Shown here: in pieces, positions 7,434 through 15,435 of the stretch | How the letters are laid out: every line of letters starts with the position of its first letter | Position numbering within the stretch: the stretch's first letter is position 1 | DNA from: a virus | Strand: one strand, 5' to 3' | DNA: 59,403 nt | Virus record (IMG/VR): IMGVR_UViG_3300028883_000053 | Location: 1-59,403 of that record | Made by a program: the position numbers and the translations under genes | Notes under the pieces: model-generated | Database searches by the model: none | What the model was told of the DNA's origin: nothing | The model's input: the letters and a program-made list of their open reading frames with translations, nothing else

Positions 7434-8771
7434 ATGGCTACAGCAAACACAGACGTCGTCACAGCGGCGGAGCATCTAGTAGGCAACCTTTGGTTTCAGA
7501 TGGACGCAGTGAGCGTCATCGCATCACGTCTGCAGCCCGATACAATGCGCAACGTCGTGGGCGGTCCACCTGCGATGGCGTACTCGGAAATGTGCAGGCT
7601 GCTTCGGTCCGAGCGGGAACAGCTATCGGCGGGCGCATTGGAGGCATCGCTCAAGTCGATGAGGTTTGATTGGTCCTGGCTAGACGACCTGCAATCACGG
7701 GTCGCTTCCGAGAGCATGCCTGTACTTATGCGATACGCTGCGACGATCAACAACGCTGCAGACCTGCGGAAAATTCGCACGTATTGCGCACGAGCAGACC
7801 AAGACGCACAAAGACAGGGCGCATACGCAGAGGACGTCGCAGCAGACCTGTTGCGGGCGCTCACAGACCAAGCGGAAGCAGCCACGGAGGTCGAACACAT
7901 ATCAGCGCCGATCAGCCGACTGCGAGATCAGTTCCAGGCTATGAAAGACGGCACGTACGATTGGGGACAGAAGACCGGATTCCGAGCAATCGATACGCTG
8001 ATCAGGATGGTCGACGGTGACCTGATTGTCCTTGGCGGTCGACCGTCGCAGGGCAAGTCGTCGCTAGCGAGACAGATAGCGCTACATCGTGCGAAGGAGA
8101 TACTGCGCAACGGCGAGAAGGGTCAGGTCGTCATCTTCACGGCTGACGATACTGCGGCGAAAACCGTCGAGGCTATGGCGGGCATCGAGGCACAGGTAAA
8201 TCTTGCTAACGTGCGCACAGGCAAGGCTACGAGCGAGGATTGGGCGAAGCTAGAGGATGCGATGCAGACCATCGAGCTACTACCGATCCAGGTAGACGAT
8301 ACGACACAACCGACAGTAGAACAAATGTACTATCGTGCAGCGATGCTAAACGCCCAAGCGCCTGTCAAGCTAGCGATCATGGACTATCTCGAATTGGTCA
8401 GCGTTCCCAAGGTATCGTCCGAGCTTGAGCGGGTCACACAGGCTGCACGTGGCATCAAGAGCATCGGGTCGACCCTTGGCTTCCCCTACCTGCTTCTGTC
8501 GCAGCTTCGCAAAGATGTGGACGACAGACGGGACAAGTGGCCCACGGCTGCAGACACGAAATACGCAGGCGAGGCGGAGGCTGACGTTATGATGCTGGCT
8601 ATGCGACCTGAACACTACATCAATCGTGGCGACACGATAGAGTGCAACGACGAAGATCGTCAGGGCGTTGCGCTGATCAATGTCGCTAAAAACAAGACAG
8701 GTCAGGTCGGCGTAGCACGGCTATCTTTTCGAGCAGAGGTCAGCAGTTTTGGTGACCTGTATCGCGTATAG
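7434..8771 (+). CDS. dnaB: DnaB-type replicative helicase
   Basis: 445 residues, the usual length for DnaB. An N-terminal helical domain is followed by the RecA-like motor: Walker A GGRPSQGKSS (201-210), VVIFTADDT, Walker B LAIMDYLELVS, then SQLRKDVDDRRDKWPTAADTKYAG with the arginine-containing C-terminal motifs (VALINVAKNKTGQVGVARLSF). It unwinds DNA at the fork and would work with the primase at 2947 and the loader-like protein at 3867. ATG 7434 has AAAGG upstream. Confidence 0.92.
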   Translation: MATANTDVVTAAEHLVGNLWFQMDAVSVIASRLQPDTMRNVVGGPPAMAYSEMCRLLRSEREQLSAGALEASLKSMRFDWSWLDDLQSRVASESMPVLMRYAATINNAADLRKIRTYCARADQDAQRQGAYAEDVAADLLRALTDQAEAATEVEHISAPISRLRDQFQAMKDGTYDWGQKTGFRAIDTLIRMVDGDLIVLGGRPSQGKSSLARQIALHRAKEILRNGEKGQVVIFTADDTAAKTVEAMAGIEAQVNLANVRTGKATSEDWAKLEDAMQTIELLPIQVDDTTQPTVEQMYYRAAMLNAQAPVKLAIMDYLELVSVPKVSSELERVTQAARGIKSIGSTLGFPYLLLSQLRKDVDDRRDKWPTAADTKYAGEAEADVMMLAMRPEHYINRGDTIECNDEDRQGVALINVAKNKTGQVGVARLSFRAEVSSFGDLYRV

Positions 8772-8775
8772 GGTA

Positions 8776-8804
8776 TTGACGCAGACACTACAAAATGATA
8801 CACT
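8776..8804 (+). promoter_or_regulatory. promoter upstream of the small EAD1-like operon
   Basis: TTGACG (8776-8781), 17 bp, TGA-TACACT (8799-8804). It lacks the AATTGGGTC upstream box. AGGAG lies just before ATG 8823. Confidence 0.82.
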
Positions 8805-8822
8805 GACAGACAGGAGCGAGCG

Positions 8823-8996
8823 ATGATTCCAGTAGGAACTAAATTCACGATGCGGGGCGACGAGTCTGGATACGTATACGTCGTAATCAAGACGACGCCA
8901 GATCGCTTCTATAGCGTGCAGGACGGTGTGGACCGTCCAGGATTTTGGGCTAACAATCGTTTCTTCGAGACGACATGCGAGCAAATCAATTCATAG
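8823..8996 (+). CDS. small protein overlapping the EAD1-like gene
   Basis: 57 residues from ATG 8823 after AGGAG. Small beta-rich protein (GTKFTMRGDESGYVYVVIK, then RFYSVQDGV). It overlaps the next gene by 22 bases and shares its promoter. Function unknown. Confidence 0.6.
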   Translation: MIPVGTKFTMRGDESGYVYVVIKTTPDRFYSVQDGVDRPGFWANNRFFETTCEQINS

Positions 8997-9253
8997 GCAC
9001 AGCGATCAACGTTCTATCATCTGTGGCGGGTGATGTGGGCGATATCGAAAGGCGTGCAGCGTCAGCGGGTATCGACGTAAGTCGTATCAACTGGCAGGGA
9101 AGTGCGAAAATCGTGTGGTACAGAGTGTTGCAGGAGGCGGGGAAGATTCCTGACAGCCTGGAAATACTGCTCGCAGACGTCTATAACGACTATCCCACGG
9201 ACCAGATCGCCTATATACGTTCAATGTTACTAGTAGGGAGGGATGATACCTGA
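8975..9253 (+). CDS. stand-alone EAD1-like (effector-associated) domain protein
   Basis: 92 residues that are almost entirely one small helical domain. The pattern DIERRAASAGIDVSRINW, GSAKIVWYRVLQEAGK and a later YP matches the EAD1 signature as I know it (xxIxRxxxxAGId, GsaxxxW, AxxxGkL, EYPxN). EAD1 is a death-like adaptor domain described in bacterial NTP-dependent conflict systems, where matching EADs bring effectors to sensors. A paralogous domain lies in 10682-11206. No effector domain is attached. Role inferred: decoy or adaptor. The family call needs a profile search. Confidence 0.62.
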   Translation: MRANQFIGTAINVLSSVAGDVGDIERRAASAGIDVSRINWQGSAKIVWYRVLQEAGKIPDSLEILLADVYNDYPTDQIAYIRSMLLVGRDDT

Positions 9254-9388
9254 GTGCGCAAGGTCACGGGGCGGCGAAACATCTAGTTGGTAATGCGAAT
9301 AGATCAGTGGACGTCGCCCTATGACCAACGGTAATTATGCGGCAACGCTATATATAAATCGACCCATCTAATAGAGACAGGAGATTAC

Positions 9389-9913
9389 ATGCAGGCTGAG
9401 ATCATGGACGCAATCAAGACGGCGCATGCGGTGCTGTGGACGAAACGCAGGGAGATCGAGGATCGATGGCCCACACCGGATCAGGGCGACAGCTTCCTGT
9501 TTGCGGTCGCGGAGCTAGGAGAGGTCGTCGACGCGCATATGCGCACAAAGGGTCAGTACGTGCGCAACAACGAGCATCTGCGCGCAGTGCAGGACGAGAT
9601 GGCAGATGTCGCCATGATGCTACTTACGGCGCTGGGCGACGATCCTGAATGGCCTGGGATGGACGACATGCCAGATACATTCGAGTCGTTTGGTATCGGC
9701 GAGATTGTGTCGACGATGAGCGAGGTCATGGCTTGGTATACGTACGCAGATGACGTCGACGTCGACAGCATAATGTCGTATCAGATCGTGTGGGTCTTGT
9801 CGGGTCTATACGTCTACTTTGAGGCACGGGGCGAGACGTTGGCGTCTGCGGTCAGCCAACGATTAGCGCGTATCGAGGCCAAGGTGACGCAGGAGGAGAT
9901 GGCAATAGCATGA
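9389..9913 (+). CDS. MazG-like nucleotide pyrophosphohydrolase
   Basis: 174 residues. The all-alpha NTP-pyrophosphatase metal site is visible as AVAELGEVVDA (E..E) and QDEMADVAMML (E..D) at residues about 40-80. A second helical half (STMSEVMAWYTYADDVDVDS) resembles a duplicated MazG-type unit. The family hydrolyses NTPs or ppGpp-like nucleotides and is common in phages, where it may clean or shape the nucleotide pool or dampen host stress signalling. RBS AGGAG before ATG 9389; the 135-base gap upstream holds a TATATA-rich stretch but no clear promoter. Confidence 0.75.
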   Translation: MQAEIMDAIKTAHAVLWTKRREIEDRWPTPDQGDSFLFAVAELGEVVDAHMRTKGQYVRNNEHLRAVQDEMADVAMMLLTALGDDPEWPGMDDMPDTFESFGIGEIVSTMSEVMAWYTYADDVDVDSIMSYQIVWVLSGLYVYFEARGETLASAVSQRLARIEAKVTQEEMAIA

Positions 9914-10149
9914 TACGCTTCCTGAGGAATGTGTGGCTGCAGCACAGCTTCAATCGTGGCGGGCGCGAATGGCGCAAATGGTATAAGGCAGTCGACGTCT
10001 ACGAGGGCGACACTAGCACTGCGTGGCACATTCCACCTTACCTGCAGCGCTACCGAGACTCTCTATATGAGGACATGACGCGCCGTGGCTTCGTTTGGGA
10101 TGGCGTCGCTTGGAATAGACGCACGTTCAGAATATCGTTATCACGCTAG
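9910..10149 (+). CDS. small basic protein of unknown function
   Basis: 79 residues, coupled to the MazG-like gene by an ATGA overlap. Rich in Arg, Trp and Tyr (REWRKWYKAVDVYEG, then RRGFVWDGVAWNRRTF). No domain recognised. Terminated by the hairpin at 10171. Confidence 0.6.
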   Translation: MIRFLRNVWLQHSFNRGGREWRKWYKAVDVYEGDTSTAWHIPPYLQRYRDSLYEDMTRRGFVWDGVAWNRRTFRISLSR

Positions 10150-10170
10150 CACAGCACGTGCAGGATGTAG

Positions 10171-10204
10171 CGCCTCGTCGATATCGGCGGGGCGTTTTTC
10201 TTTC
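10171..10204 (+). terminator. intrinsic terminator
   Basis: CGCCTCGTCG and CGGCGGGGCG pair over an ATAT loop (10 bp, two G-T wobbles), followed by TTTTTC and TTTC. Ends the transcript from 8776. Confidence 0.88.
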
Positions 10205-10214
10205 TCATTCGGTC

Positions 10215-10243
10215 TTGACAACGTCCCTACGAGGTGATACAGT
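10215..10243 (+). promoter_or_regulatory. early promoter of the dispersed family
   Basis: TTCGGTC then TTGACA (10215-10220), 17 bp, TGA-TACAGT (10238-10243), then GAATCATCGAACG. Starts a one-gene unit ending at the terminator at 10551. Confidence 0.87.
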
Positions 10244-10289
10244 TGAATCATCGAACGACAAGCACACCAGCGACCGAAAGGACCGCAAG

Positions 10290-10532
10290 ATGAAACTCAG
10301 CAAGAACGCAGTATCGGCGATGCGACAGGCTAAAGCCCAATTTGTGAACGCCGAGCTAGAACTGTCGACCGGCGACGTGCAGAAGTCATACAGCACAAAC
10401 CTGCACGCCTGGGATATCCTGCAGGAGGGCGAGCAGACAGCCTTCAACTACGGCGAGGCGCTACCCAAGGGATACGCTGACGTATACACCATCATCGAGG
10501 CGCAGAAGGAACGCATCGGCGACAAGATGTAG
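10290..10532 (+). CDS. small helical protein, single-gene unit
   Basis: 80 residues from ATG 10290 after CGAAAGGA. Helical; KNAVSAMRQAKAQFVNAELELSTGDVQKS resembles a tetratricopeptide-like helical hairpin. A similar pattern (EALRVAKQALKDRDLTTANK) is seen in 32208-32441, so the two may be paralogues. Function unknown. Confidence 0.68.
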   Translation: MKLSKNAVSAMRQAKAQFVNAELELSTGDVQKSYSTNLHAWDILQEGEQTAFNYGEALPKGYADVYTIIEAQKERIGDKM

Positions 10533-10550
10533 ACCGAGCACAGACCGCAC

Positions 10551-10580
10551 AGACCCTGGCACAGACGCCAGGGTCTTTTC
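10551..10580 (+). terminator. intrinsic terminator
   Basis: AGACCCTGGC and GCCAGGGTCT form a perfect 10-bp stem with a 6-base loop, followed by TTTTC. It isolates the accessory unit that begins at 10617. Confidence 0.9.
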
Positions 10581-10616
10581 TATTTCCGCTATATATCATG
10601 ATTCTACTGTATCAAT

Positions 10617-10645
10617 TTGACATGACATTCTGCCCATGTTATGAT
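10617..10645 (+). promoter_or_regulatory. near-consensus extended -10 promoter of the accessory unit
   Basis: TTGACA (10617-10622), 17 bp, TGT-TATGAT (10640-10645). It is closer to the sigma-70 consensus than the others and lacks their AATTGGGTC box and leader, so it may escape the shared early regulation and be active in the prophage. Confidence 0.85.
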
Positions 10646-10681
10646 GTCAATAATGGCGAAAGCCGGGAGGCACGATCACGC

Positions 10682-11206
10682 ATGGGATGGTGGACTGAGG
10701 CGACGTCTGACCTACAGTCGGTCTTGGTTGGGCTATACCCGAGCCAGGCTGACATCGAACGGGTGGCTTTCTCGTCTGGTATCGACACGTCGCAAATCAT
10801 ATGGAACGGATCAGCGGCACAAAATTGGTTTCGTACGTTAAGGGCGGCGGGGAAGCAAGGAAGATTGCTCTCGGTCGTCCGTTTTGTATGCGGTGAATAT
10901 CCGAACAACGCAAAACTGGCGACGCTCGAATATTACATACGGCACAGCGAAAGGGACGCACGGTTGAAGGCGGGCGATACGGTCGACGCAGACGATACAG
11001 TGGGCGAGATGCCTATGTTCGCAACACGCGACGACAGGTGGCAGTCGTTTATGGAGGCTATCCTGCGGGTCGAGGAAAATCAGCGGGCGATATCTGACAG
11101 GCTGCTTCGGCTAGAACTGAATGCGATGACGCCAATGATGTATGGCGTTTCTACCGTCGTCATATCGACCCTTGTAACGCTCGTCCTGCACATGGTCATC
11201 TGGTGA
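10682..11206 (+). CDS. EAD1-like domain protein with coiled coil and C-terminal membrane anchor
   Basis: 174 residues from ATG 10682 (GGGAGG upstream); the longer frame from 10598 contains the promoter. Residues 5-85 hold an EAD1-like domain: LLVGLYPSQ-type start, DIERVAFSSGIDTSQIIW, GSAAQNWFRTLRAAGKQGRL, EYPNNAKL. A linker follows, then an amphipathic helix (EENQRAISDRLLRLELN) and a hydrophobic C-terminal segment (VSTVVISTLVTLVLHMVIW), much like XhlA-type membrane proteins. The domain is paralogous to 8975-9253. Inferred role: membrane-tethered adaptor in a conflict or exclusion system. Overlaps the following frame. Confidence 0.66.
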   Translation: MGWWTEATSDLQSVLVGLYPSQADIERVAFSSGIDTSQIIWNGSAAQNWFRTLRAAGKQGRLLSVVRFVCGEYPNNAKLATLEYYIRHSERDARLKAGDTVDADDTVGEMPMFATRDDRWQSFMEAILRVEENQRAISDRLLRLELNAMTPMMYGVSTVVISTLVTLVLHMVIW

Positions 11207-11220
11207 CGACAGGAGGATTT

Positions 11221-12066
11221 ATGGCTGCGGAGCCGACGGTGAAGTTCGACACGATCAGGCTGAACTTTCGAGATGTCGGTCCTGGATGGGAAACCTGGAT
11301 TTTATCAGCGCCAGACGTTCATTGGGATAACCCGCACACAGATCGGAATCTGTTTCGGAAACACATGGATCAGGTCGTCAAGCGGGACGGTATAGCGATA
11401 TTCCCAGGTGATTTCTTTTGTGCGATGCAGGGCAAGTGGGACCCTCGCAAGACCAAGGAGGACCTGCGCCCAGAACATCAAAACGGCGACTATTTGGATT
11501 CACTTGTTCGCACTGCGACCGACTGGTTCGAGCCGTATCGTGACCACATCGGCTTTATCAGTATGGGCAATCATGAAGTCGGCATCCTGAACCGTCACGA
11601 GACGAACCTGACCGCACGTCTGTGCAGCGCCCTGGACGTGCCACAGGGTGGTTACAGCGGCTTCCTAGACATACTGACCGAGAGTGCTGCGGGTGGTAAC
11701 AGACGTCGACACAGGGCGTTTTGGCATCACGGGGATGGTGTAGGCGGTGAGGTCACCAAAGGAGCGCTACGAACAGACCGCTGGGGAAGCTGGGTAGAGG
11801 GTGTCGATATCCTGATCGGCGGTCACATTCACCAGTCGTGGGTCATCTGGACGTCGGCATTGACGGCGCTAGCATCAGGGAGACAGGAGTTGGTCGACAG
11901 GGCGCACATATGCTCGTCGACGTACAAGCAAGAATACGAGATGCAGGGTACGTGGCACGTCAGGAAAGGACGCAGACCACGACCCATCGGCGGCACTTGG
12001 ATTCACTTCTATTACGACAGGTCGGCACGCGGTCGGGTGAAATTCAATGCGTTCCGAGCAATCTAG
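11221..12066 (+). CDS. calcineurin-like metallophosphoesterase
   Basis: 281 residues from ATG 11221, which has AGGAGG five bases upstream (a longer GTG start at 11203 overlaps the previous stop). The dinuclear metal motifs are present in order: APDVHWD, FPGDFF, MGNHEVG, WHHGDG and GGHIHQ. The family cleaves phosphoesters, including DNA ends, proteins or cyclic nucleotides; substrate is not predictable here. It shares the transcript with the membrane EAD1-like protein, so a nucleotide-signal or nuclease role in the same system is worth testing. Confidence 0.85.
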   Translation: MAAEPTVKFDTIRLNFRDVGPGWETWILSAPDVHWDNPHTDRNLFRKHMDQVVKRDGIAIFPGDFFCAMQGKWDPRKTKEDLRPEHQNGDYLDSLVRTATDWFEPYRDHIGFISMGNHEVGILNRHETNLTARLCSALDVPQGGYSGFLDILTESAAGGNRRRHRAFWHHGDGVGGEVTKGALRTDRWGSWVEGVDILIGGHIHQSWVIWTSALTALASGRQELVDRAHICSSTYKQEYEMQGTWHVRKGRRPRPIGGTWIHFYYDRSARGRVKFNAFRAI

Positions 12067-12082
12067 GAAGGACCTTTTTGGC

Positions 12083-12562
12083 TTGATCTGTTCTTCACCA
12101 TCGATCACCGGTCACGGCTACGACACACTAGCGGCTGCGATCCTGCAGCGAGCGTTGAAGGACTGCGTACTTGGTAGGCGAGATCGGCGTGTTGATGCGA
12201 CAGCGTGGTTGCTGCGTTGTGGCGACGATTGGGCGAAGATGATCAATGTATCCTATGACGTCCTAACGGACGTCTTGCGGCGTCTGGTCACGCCACAGAC
12301 GTATCTGGACGCTATACGCTACAACGAAGATATCGCTTGTGGCGAGCGGGTCGAGTCTGTGCGTGTTGCCGTTCGTAACGGCAGGCTGCTCATAGACGAC
12401 TTTGTGCTTTACCAGTGCTTCTGCGACGTGGTCGATGAGGACGACATCACGGCGCAGTTACTGATCGGAATATTGGACGGGTCAGCGACGATATATGTGT
12501 TCCCTGACGAAGTCGACGAGGTGCGAGCGATCTGGTCGACACTATGCGATGACGGAGGCTAA
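12083..12562 (+). CDS. conserved phage-like protein of unknown function
   Basis: Start uncertain: TTG 12083 has AGGAAGGA nine bases upstream (159 residues), while ATG 12047 would overlap the phosphoesterase by 20 bases (171 residues). Residues about 10-60 (AAAILQRALKDCVLG, DATAWLLRCGDDWAKMI) resemble a helical phage family I have seen but cannot name; the C-terminal half is acidic with strands. Function unknown. Confidence 0.62.
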   Translation: MICSSPSITGHGYDTLAAAILQRALKDCVLGRRDRRVDATAWLLRCGDDWAKMINVSYDVLTDVLRRLVTPQTYLDAIRYNEDIACGERVESVRVAVRNGRLLIDDFVLYQCFCDVVDEDDITAQLLIGILDGSATIYVFPDEVDEVRAIWSTLCDDGG

Positions 12563-12564
12563 AC

Positions 12565-12753
12565 GTGAACAAAATCTATCAGGCGATCCAGCAAATCTAC
12601 ACAGACTACGGTCTGCTGCAAATGCTGATCGTGGCGGCGCTGATCGTCGCACTATGCGTTATCGTGCTGGCTATTTTCCAGTACGCTTTTGGCTTCACGG
12701 TGCAGGAAATGTTCGAGCAGTTCAAGCTGTACTTTCCGCCAGCGGGCGCGTAA
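12565..12753 (+). CDS. small single-span membrane protein, holin-like size
   Basis: 62 residues from GTG 12565, with GGAGGC upstream. One long hydrophobic helix (LLQMLIVAALIVALCVIVLAI, residues 18-38) is followed by an amphipathic tail (VQEMFEQFKLYF). Could be a holin or a membrane partner of its neighbours; the muramidase is far away on the other strand, so holin is only a guess. Confidence 0.6.
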   Translation: MNKIYQAIQQIYTDYGLLQMLIVAALIVALCVIVLAIFQYAFGFTVQEMFEQFKLYFPPAGA

Positions 12754-12803
12754 TTTTTTTGATCATCATGTAGTGACATGACACCTACGAAAGGAGGTAG
12801 TAA

Positions 12804-14012
12804 ATGAGTAAAGTCTATCGACTGATCGCTATCTTGTCTGTGGTACTGTTTGTGTTTGTTGTGGCCATTCCAGCATATGCGCAGGACAGCGATGATTACA
12901 GCCTGTACATGCCATCGATCAGGGCTGCGACGGGCGATCCTGTACTCGATGAACTCGATATCACACTTGAGGTAGCGGCTACATCTGAGCAGCTATCAAC
13001 ACCGTTTGGCGTAGGCATGCCTTGGCAGGCAAAGGAATACAGCAGCAGCCCATCGGACTACTATCGGCGCACGTTCAATGTACTGAAGACGACAGCGACG
13101 AGCGGGACCTATAACGGGACGGTATACAAGCCGTGGTGGTATGACTGGCAACCGGACGGCGCATCTTGGACGGGTGCGTTGTGGTGGAAACTGCAATACG
13201 TACCAATGCTGTGGGGCTGCTCGACGGATTGGGGACCATCTGGCTGTACCAACGGCGACTGCGACAGCGACGGCTACGGCGACTATTACAAGGAATTCAA
13301 GGACCTGCTTTACGAGCAATATCTCGTTGATCAGGAAGAAAAGGTGGTCCTGCTCTGCAATGAGCCGACCCAACAGGCGGGCATCGATTACGAAGACTTC
13401 TCTGGCATGCTGGCCGATCTGTACGAAGACGTATACGCGCCCGCATATCAGAATTACGGTCTGGAACCCAAGTGGATCGGTCCTAATATCAGCGTAGCAG
13501 CGGCGATTAATGATAGCACATTCATTGCGGGCGTTATCGATGAGATTGACTGGTTAGGCGGAGGGTGCTTGTGGTACGGCACGCTCCCGTGGTGCCTCGA
13601 CACTTATTACGCTCCGCTAAGTCTGTATTCGCCTCTTCACTGGGGTATCCACATCTATGATACGACGACGACTGGCATGGAGAATCAGTTGGATTGGTGG
13701 GAGGGATTCCTGGCCGATCAAATTGACGAGTCAACTTTCCTGGACGCACCAGAAACAGCGTGGATCACGGAGTTTGCGTCGCTATCCTACGACTGGAACG
13801 TTCAGAAGGCGACTGTCTCTTGGGGATACGATGCGATATCAGACACGAGCCACGATGTCGATAAGGCGTTCTGGTTCGGGGCGGACACGCACGAGGTCCC
13901 TGGCTGGTCGATTGACCCATACAACGATTTGGTGCAACAGAACGAGACGACACTGACGGGGCGAGGTACTCGGTTCGTATCTGAATTCTTGGATTGGGCC
14001 AATACACATTGA
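12804..14012 (+). CDS. secreted glycoside-hydrolase-like protein
   Basis: 402 residues with a signal peptide (hydrophobic core at residues 7-22, AYA cleavage after 26) and a very strong RBS (AAAGGAGG). After a YSLYMPSI segment the protein has a TIM-barrel glycosidase pattern: VVLLCNEP with Glu187 as likely acid/base and AWITEF with Glu323 as likely nucleophile, as in clan-A glycosidases and the glycosyl-hydrolase-catalytic-core group. Secretion rather than virion packaging suggests surface modification by the lysogen. Substrate unknown. A related catalytic pattern recurs in the fusion gene at 26046-27470. Confidence 0.78.
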   Translation: MSKVYRLIAILSVVLFVFVVAIPAYAQDSDDYSLYMPSIRAATGDPVLDELDITLEVAATSEQLSTPFGVGMPWQAKEYSSSPSDYYRRTFNVLKTTATSGTYNGTVYKPWWYDWQPDGASWTGALWWKLQYVPMLWGCSTDWGPSGCTNGDCDSDGYGDYYKEFKDLLYEQYLVDQEEKVVLLCNEPTQQAGIDYEDFSGMLADLYEDVYAPAYQNYGLEPKWIGPNISVAAAINDSTFIAGVIDEIDWLGGGCLWYGTLPWCLDTYYAPLSLYSPLHWGIHIYDTTTTGMENQLDWWEGFLADQIDESTFLDAPETAWITEFASLSYDWNVQKATVSWGYDAISDTSHDVDKAFWFGADTHEVPGWSIDPYNDLVQQNETTLTGRGTRFVSEFLDWANTH

Positions 14013-14041
14013 GTCGATCTGCCATGCGCAGACACGATATC

Positions 14042-14065
14042 GGGACCGTCATTCGTGGCGGTCCC
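14042..14065 (+). terminator. hairpin after the secreted glycosidase gene
   Basis: GGGACCG (14042-14048) and CGGTCCC (14059-14065) form a 7-bp stem. No T-tract follows, so termination may be partial; no promoter is visible before 14087, and the late genes may rely on read-through. Confidence 0.5.
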
Positions 14066-14086
14066 AGCACATAGAACGGAGACGTT

Positions 14087-14437
14087 TTGCTAATCGTACT
14101 TGACGGAGAAAGACCGCCAAGCTGGAACAAGATTTACAGCGCAGGACATTGGTCTAAGCGCAAGAAGATCGTCGACCCGATACATGAGGCAGTCTGGTAT
14201 GCGATTCCCGCAGGGACCAGACCGTTCAAGCGTAGGGTCGACATCACGGTCAGGGCATATTTCCGCTCTAAGGCGCTGGATAGCGACAACATACCCGCCA
14301 AGCTGTACATAGATGGGCTGCGTGGGCGGGTCATCGTGGATGACGACAGGCGCTACGTTCGGGCGGTGACGACGCAGTCTATGCGGGACAAGCAAAGACC
14401 CAGGGTAGAGATCGAGATCACGGAGACGGGGGAGTGA
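14087..14437 (+). CDS. rusA: RusA-like Holliday junction resolvase
   Basis: 116 residues from TTG 14087 (CGGAG upstream). The RusA pattern is visible: an N-terminal strand, PPSWNKIYS, basic KRKK, then SKALDSDNIPAKLYIDGLRG with the D-x-DN-x2-K metal-binding acidic cluster, and VIVDDDRRY with a further Asp. It would resolve branched DNA before packaging. Coupled to the next gene. Confidence 0.84.
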   Translation: MLIVLDGERPPSWNKIYSAGHWSKRKKIVDPIHEAVWYAIPAGTRPFKRRVDITVRAYFRSKALDSDNIPAKLYIDGLRGRVIVDDDRRYVRAVTTQSMRDKQRPRVEIEITETGE

Positions 14438-14622
14438 AGACTTTCATCTGTCATTGCAGACAATGCACCGAAGTTCGCAAGCGACAGAGAGGCAGGCACT
14501 CGTGGCGGCACGCCGACATCAAGGCCAAGAAGCACGGTCTACGGTCGACCGTACGTACACGCTTACGACAGGGAGAATACGACGATCTGCCCGAATCGAT
14601 TACGGCAGACTATTTCGCATAA
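14434..14622 (+). CDS. small basic protein with N-terminal Cys/His cluster
   Basis: 62 residues from GTG 14434 (GTGA overlap with RusA; GGGGGA upstream). FICHCRQCTEVRKRQRG gives a possible zinc site, then a basic Arg/Lys-rich middle. Likely nucleic-acid binding; no family assigned. Confidence 0.58.
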   Translation: MKTFICHCRQCTEVRKRQRGRHSWRHADIKAKKHGLRSTVRTRLRQGEYDDLPESITADYFA

Positions 14623-14631
14623 GGGGATCGG

Positions 14632-15435
14632 ATGGAACCTATCAAATGGACGACCGAGAAGCGCAGGGCGGGCGGCCTAGTTCCCTGGGATCGCAACCCC
14701 CGCACGATGACGCAGAAGCAGGCGGAGCAGCTAGAGGAATCGCTTCAGCGCTTCGGTCTAGCAGACCCGATCATCATCAACACGGACAACACGATCATCG
14801 GCGGTCATATGCGGGATCGCATCCTGCTTCTGATGGAAGAATACGGTCCAAATGCCGAGGTCGACGTGCGCGTGCCTGACCGTGAATTGACCGAGGACGA
14901 GGTCGCAGAACTGAATGTCAGGCTCAACAAATCCGGTGGTACGTGGGACATGGACGCGCTAGCGAATGAATTCGATCTGAATGACCTGATGGATTGGGGC
15001 TTTGAGGATTGGGAACTAGGCATGGGCGAGGACATCGGTGACGCAGAAGACGAGGACGTCACCACGGACGATCCTGGGCCGTCTAGCGACGAAGCACGGC
15101 AGACACTGGCAGAACGCTTCATTGTCCCGCCGTTTAGCGTCCTGGACGCACGTCAGGGCTACTGGCAGACACGCAAGCGGGCGTGGGTGGCTCTAGGTAT
15201 TCGGTCCGAGCTAGGTCGTGGGATGGACTTGGTCAGACAGTCTGCGACCGTGAACGACGAGGACTTCTACCGTCAGAAGACAGCCAAGGAAAAGGAGCTT
15301 GGTCGCGAGTTGACAACAGAAGAATTCCTGCGTGACTATCACGTGATGCCTAAGCGACTGAAGATCAGAGGGAAAGACCCTGCGCGCACGTTCGGTCAGG
15401 ACCTAATGCGAGGGGAGAATCCGAAGTATGCGTAA
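14632..15435 (+). CDS. ParB/sulfiredoxin-like nuclease-domain protein
   Basis: 267 residues. The ParB-like domain spans residues 1-95 (LVPWDRNPRTMTQKQAEQL, IIINTDNTIIGGHMR, TEDEVAELNVRLNK). Residues 155-200 (RFIVPPFSVLDARQGYW, RAWVALGIRSELGRG) form the linker typical of phage ParB-methyltransferase fusions. The C-terminal segment KEKELGRELTTEEFLRDYH is repeated, diverged, in the next protein. This suggests an ancestral ParB-methyltransferase fusion was split here. Likely acts on phage DNA together with its neighbour; catalytic activity is not shown. Confidence 0.8.
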   Translation: MEPIKWTTEKRRAGGLVPWDRNPRTMTQKQAEQLEESLQRFGLADPIIINTDNTIIGGHMRDRILLLMEEYGPNAEVDVRVPDRELTEDEVAELNVRLNKSGGTWDMDALANEFDLNDLMDWGFEDWELGMGEDIGDAEDEDVTTDDPGPSSDEARQTLAERFIVPPFSVLDARQGYWQTRKRAWVALGIRSELGRGMDLVRQSATVNDEDFYRQKTAKEKELGRELTTEEFLRDYHVMPKRLKIRGKDPARTFGQDLMRGENPKYA

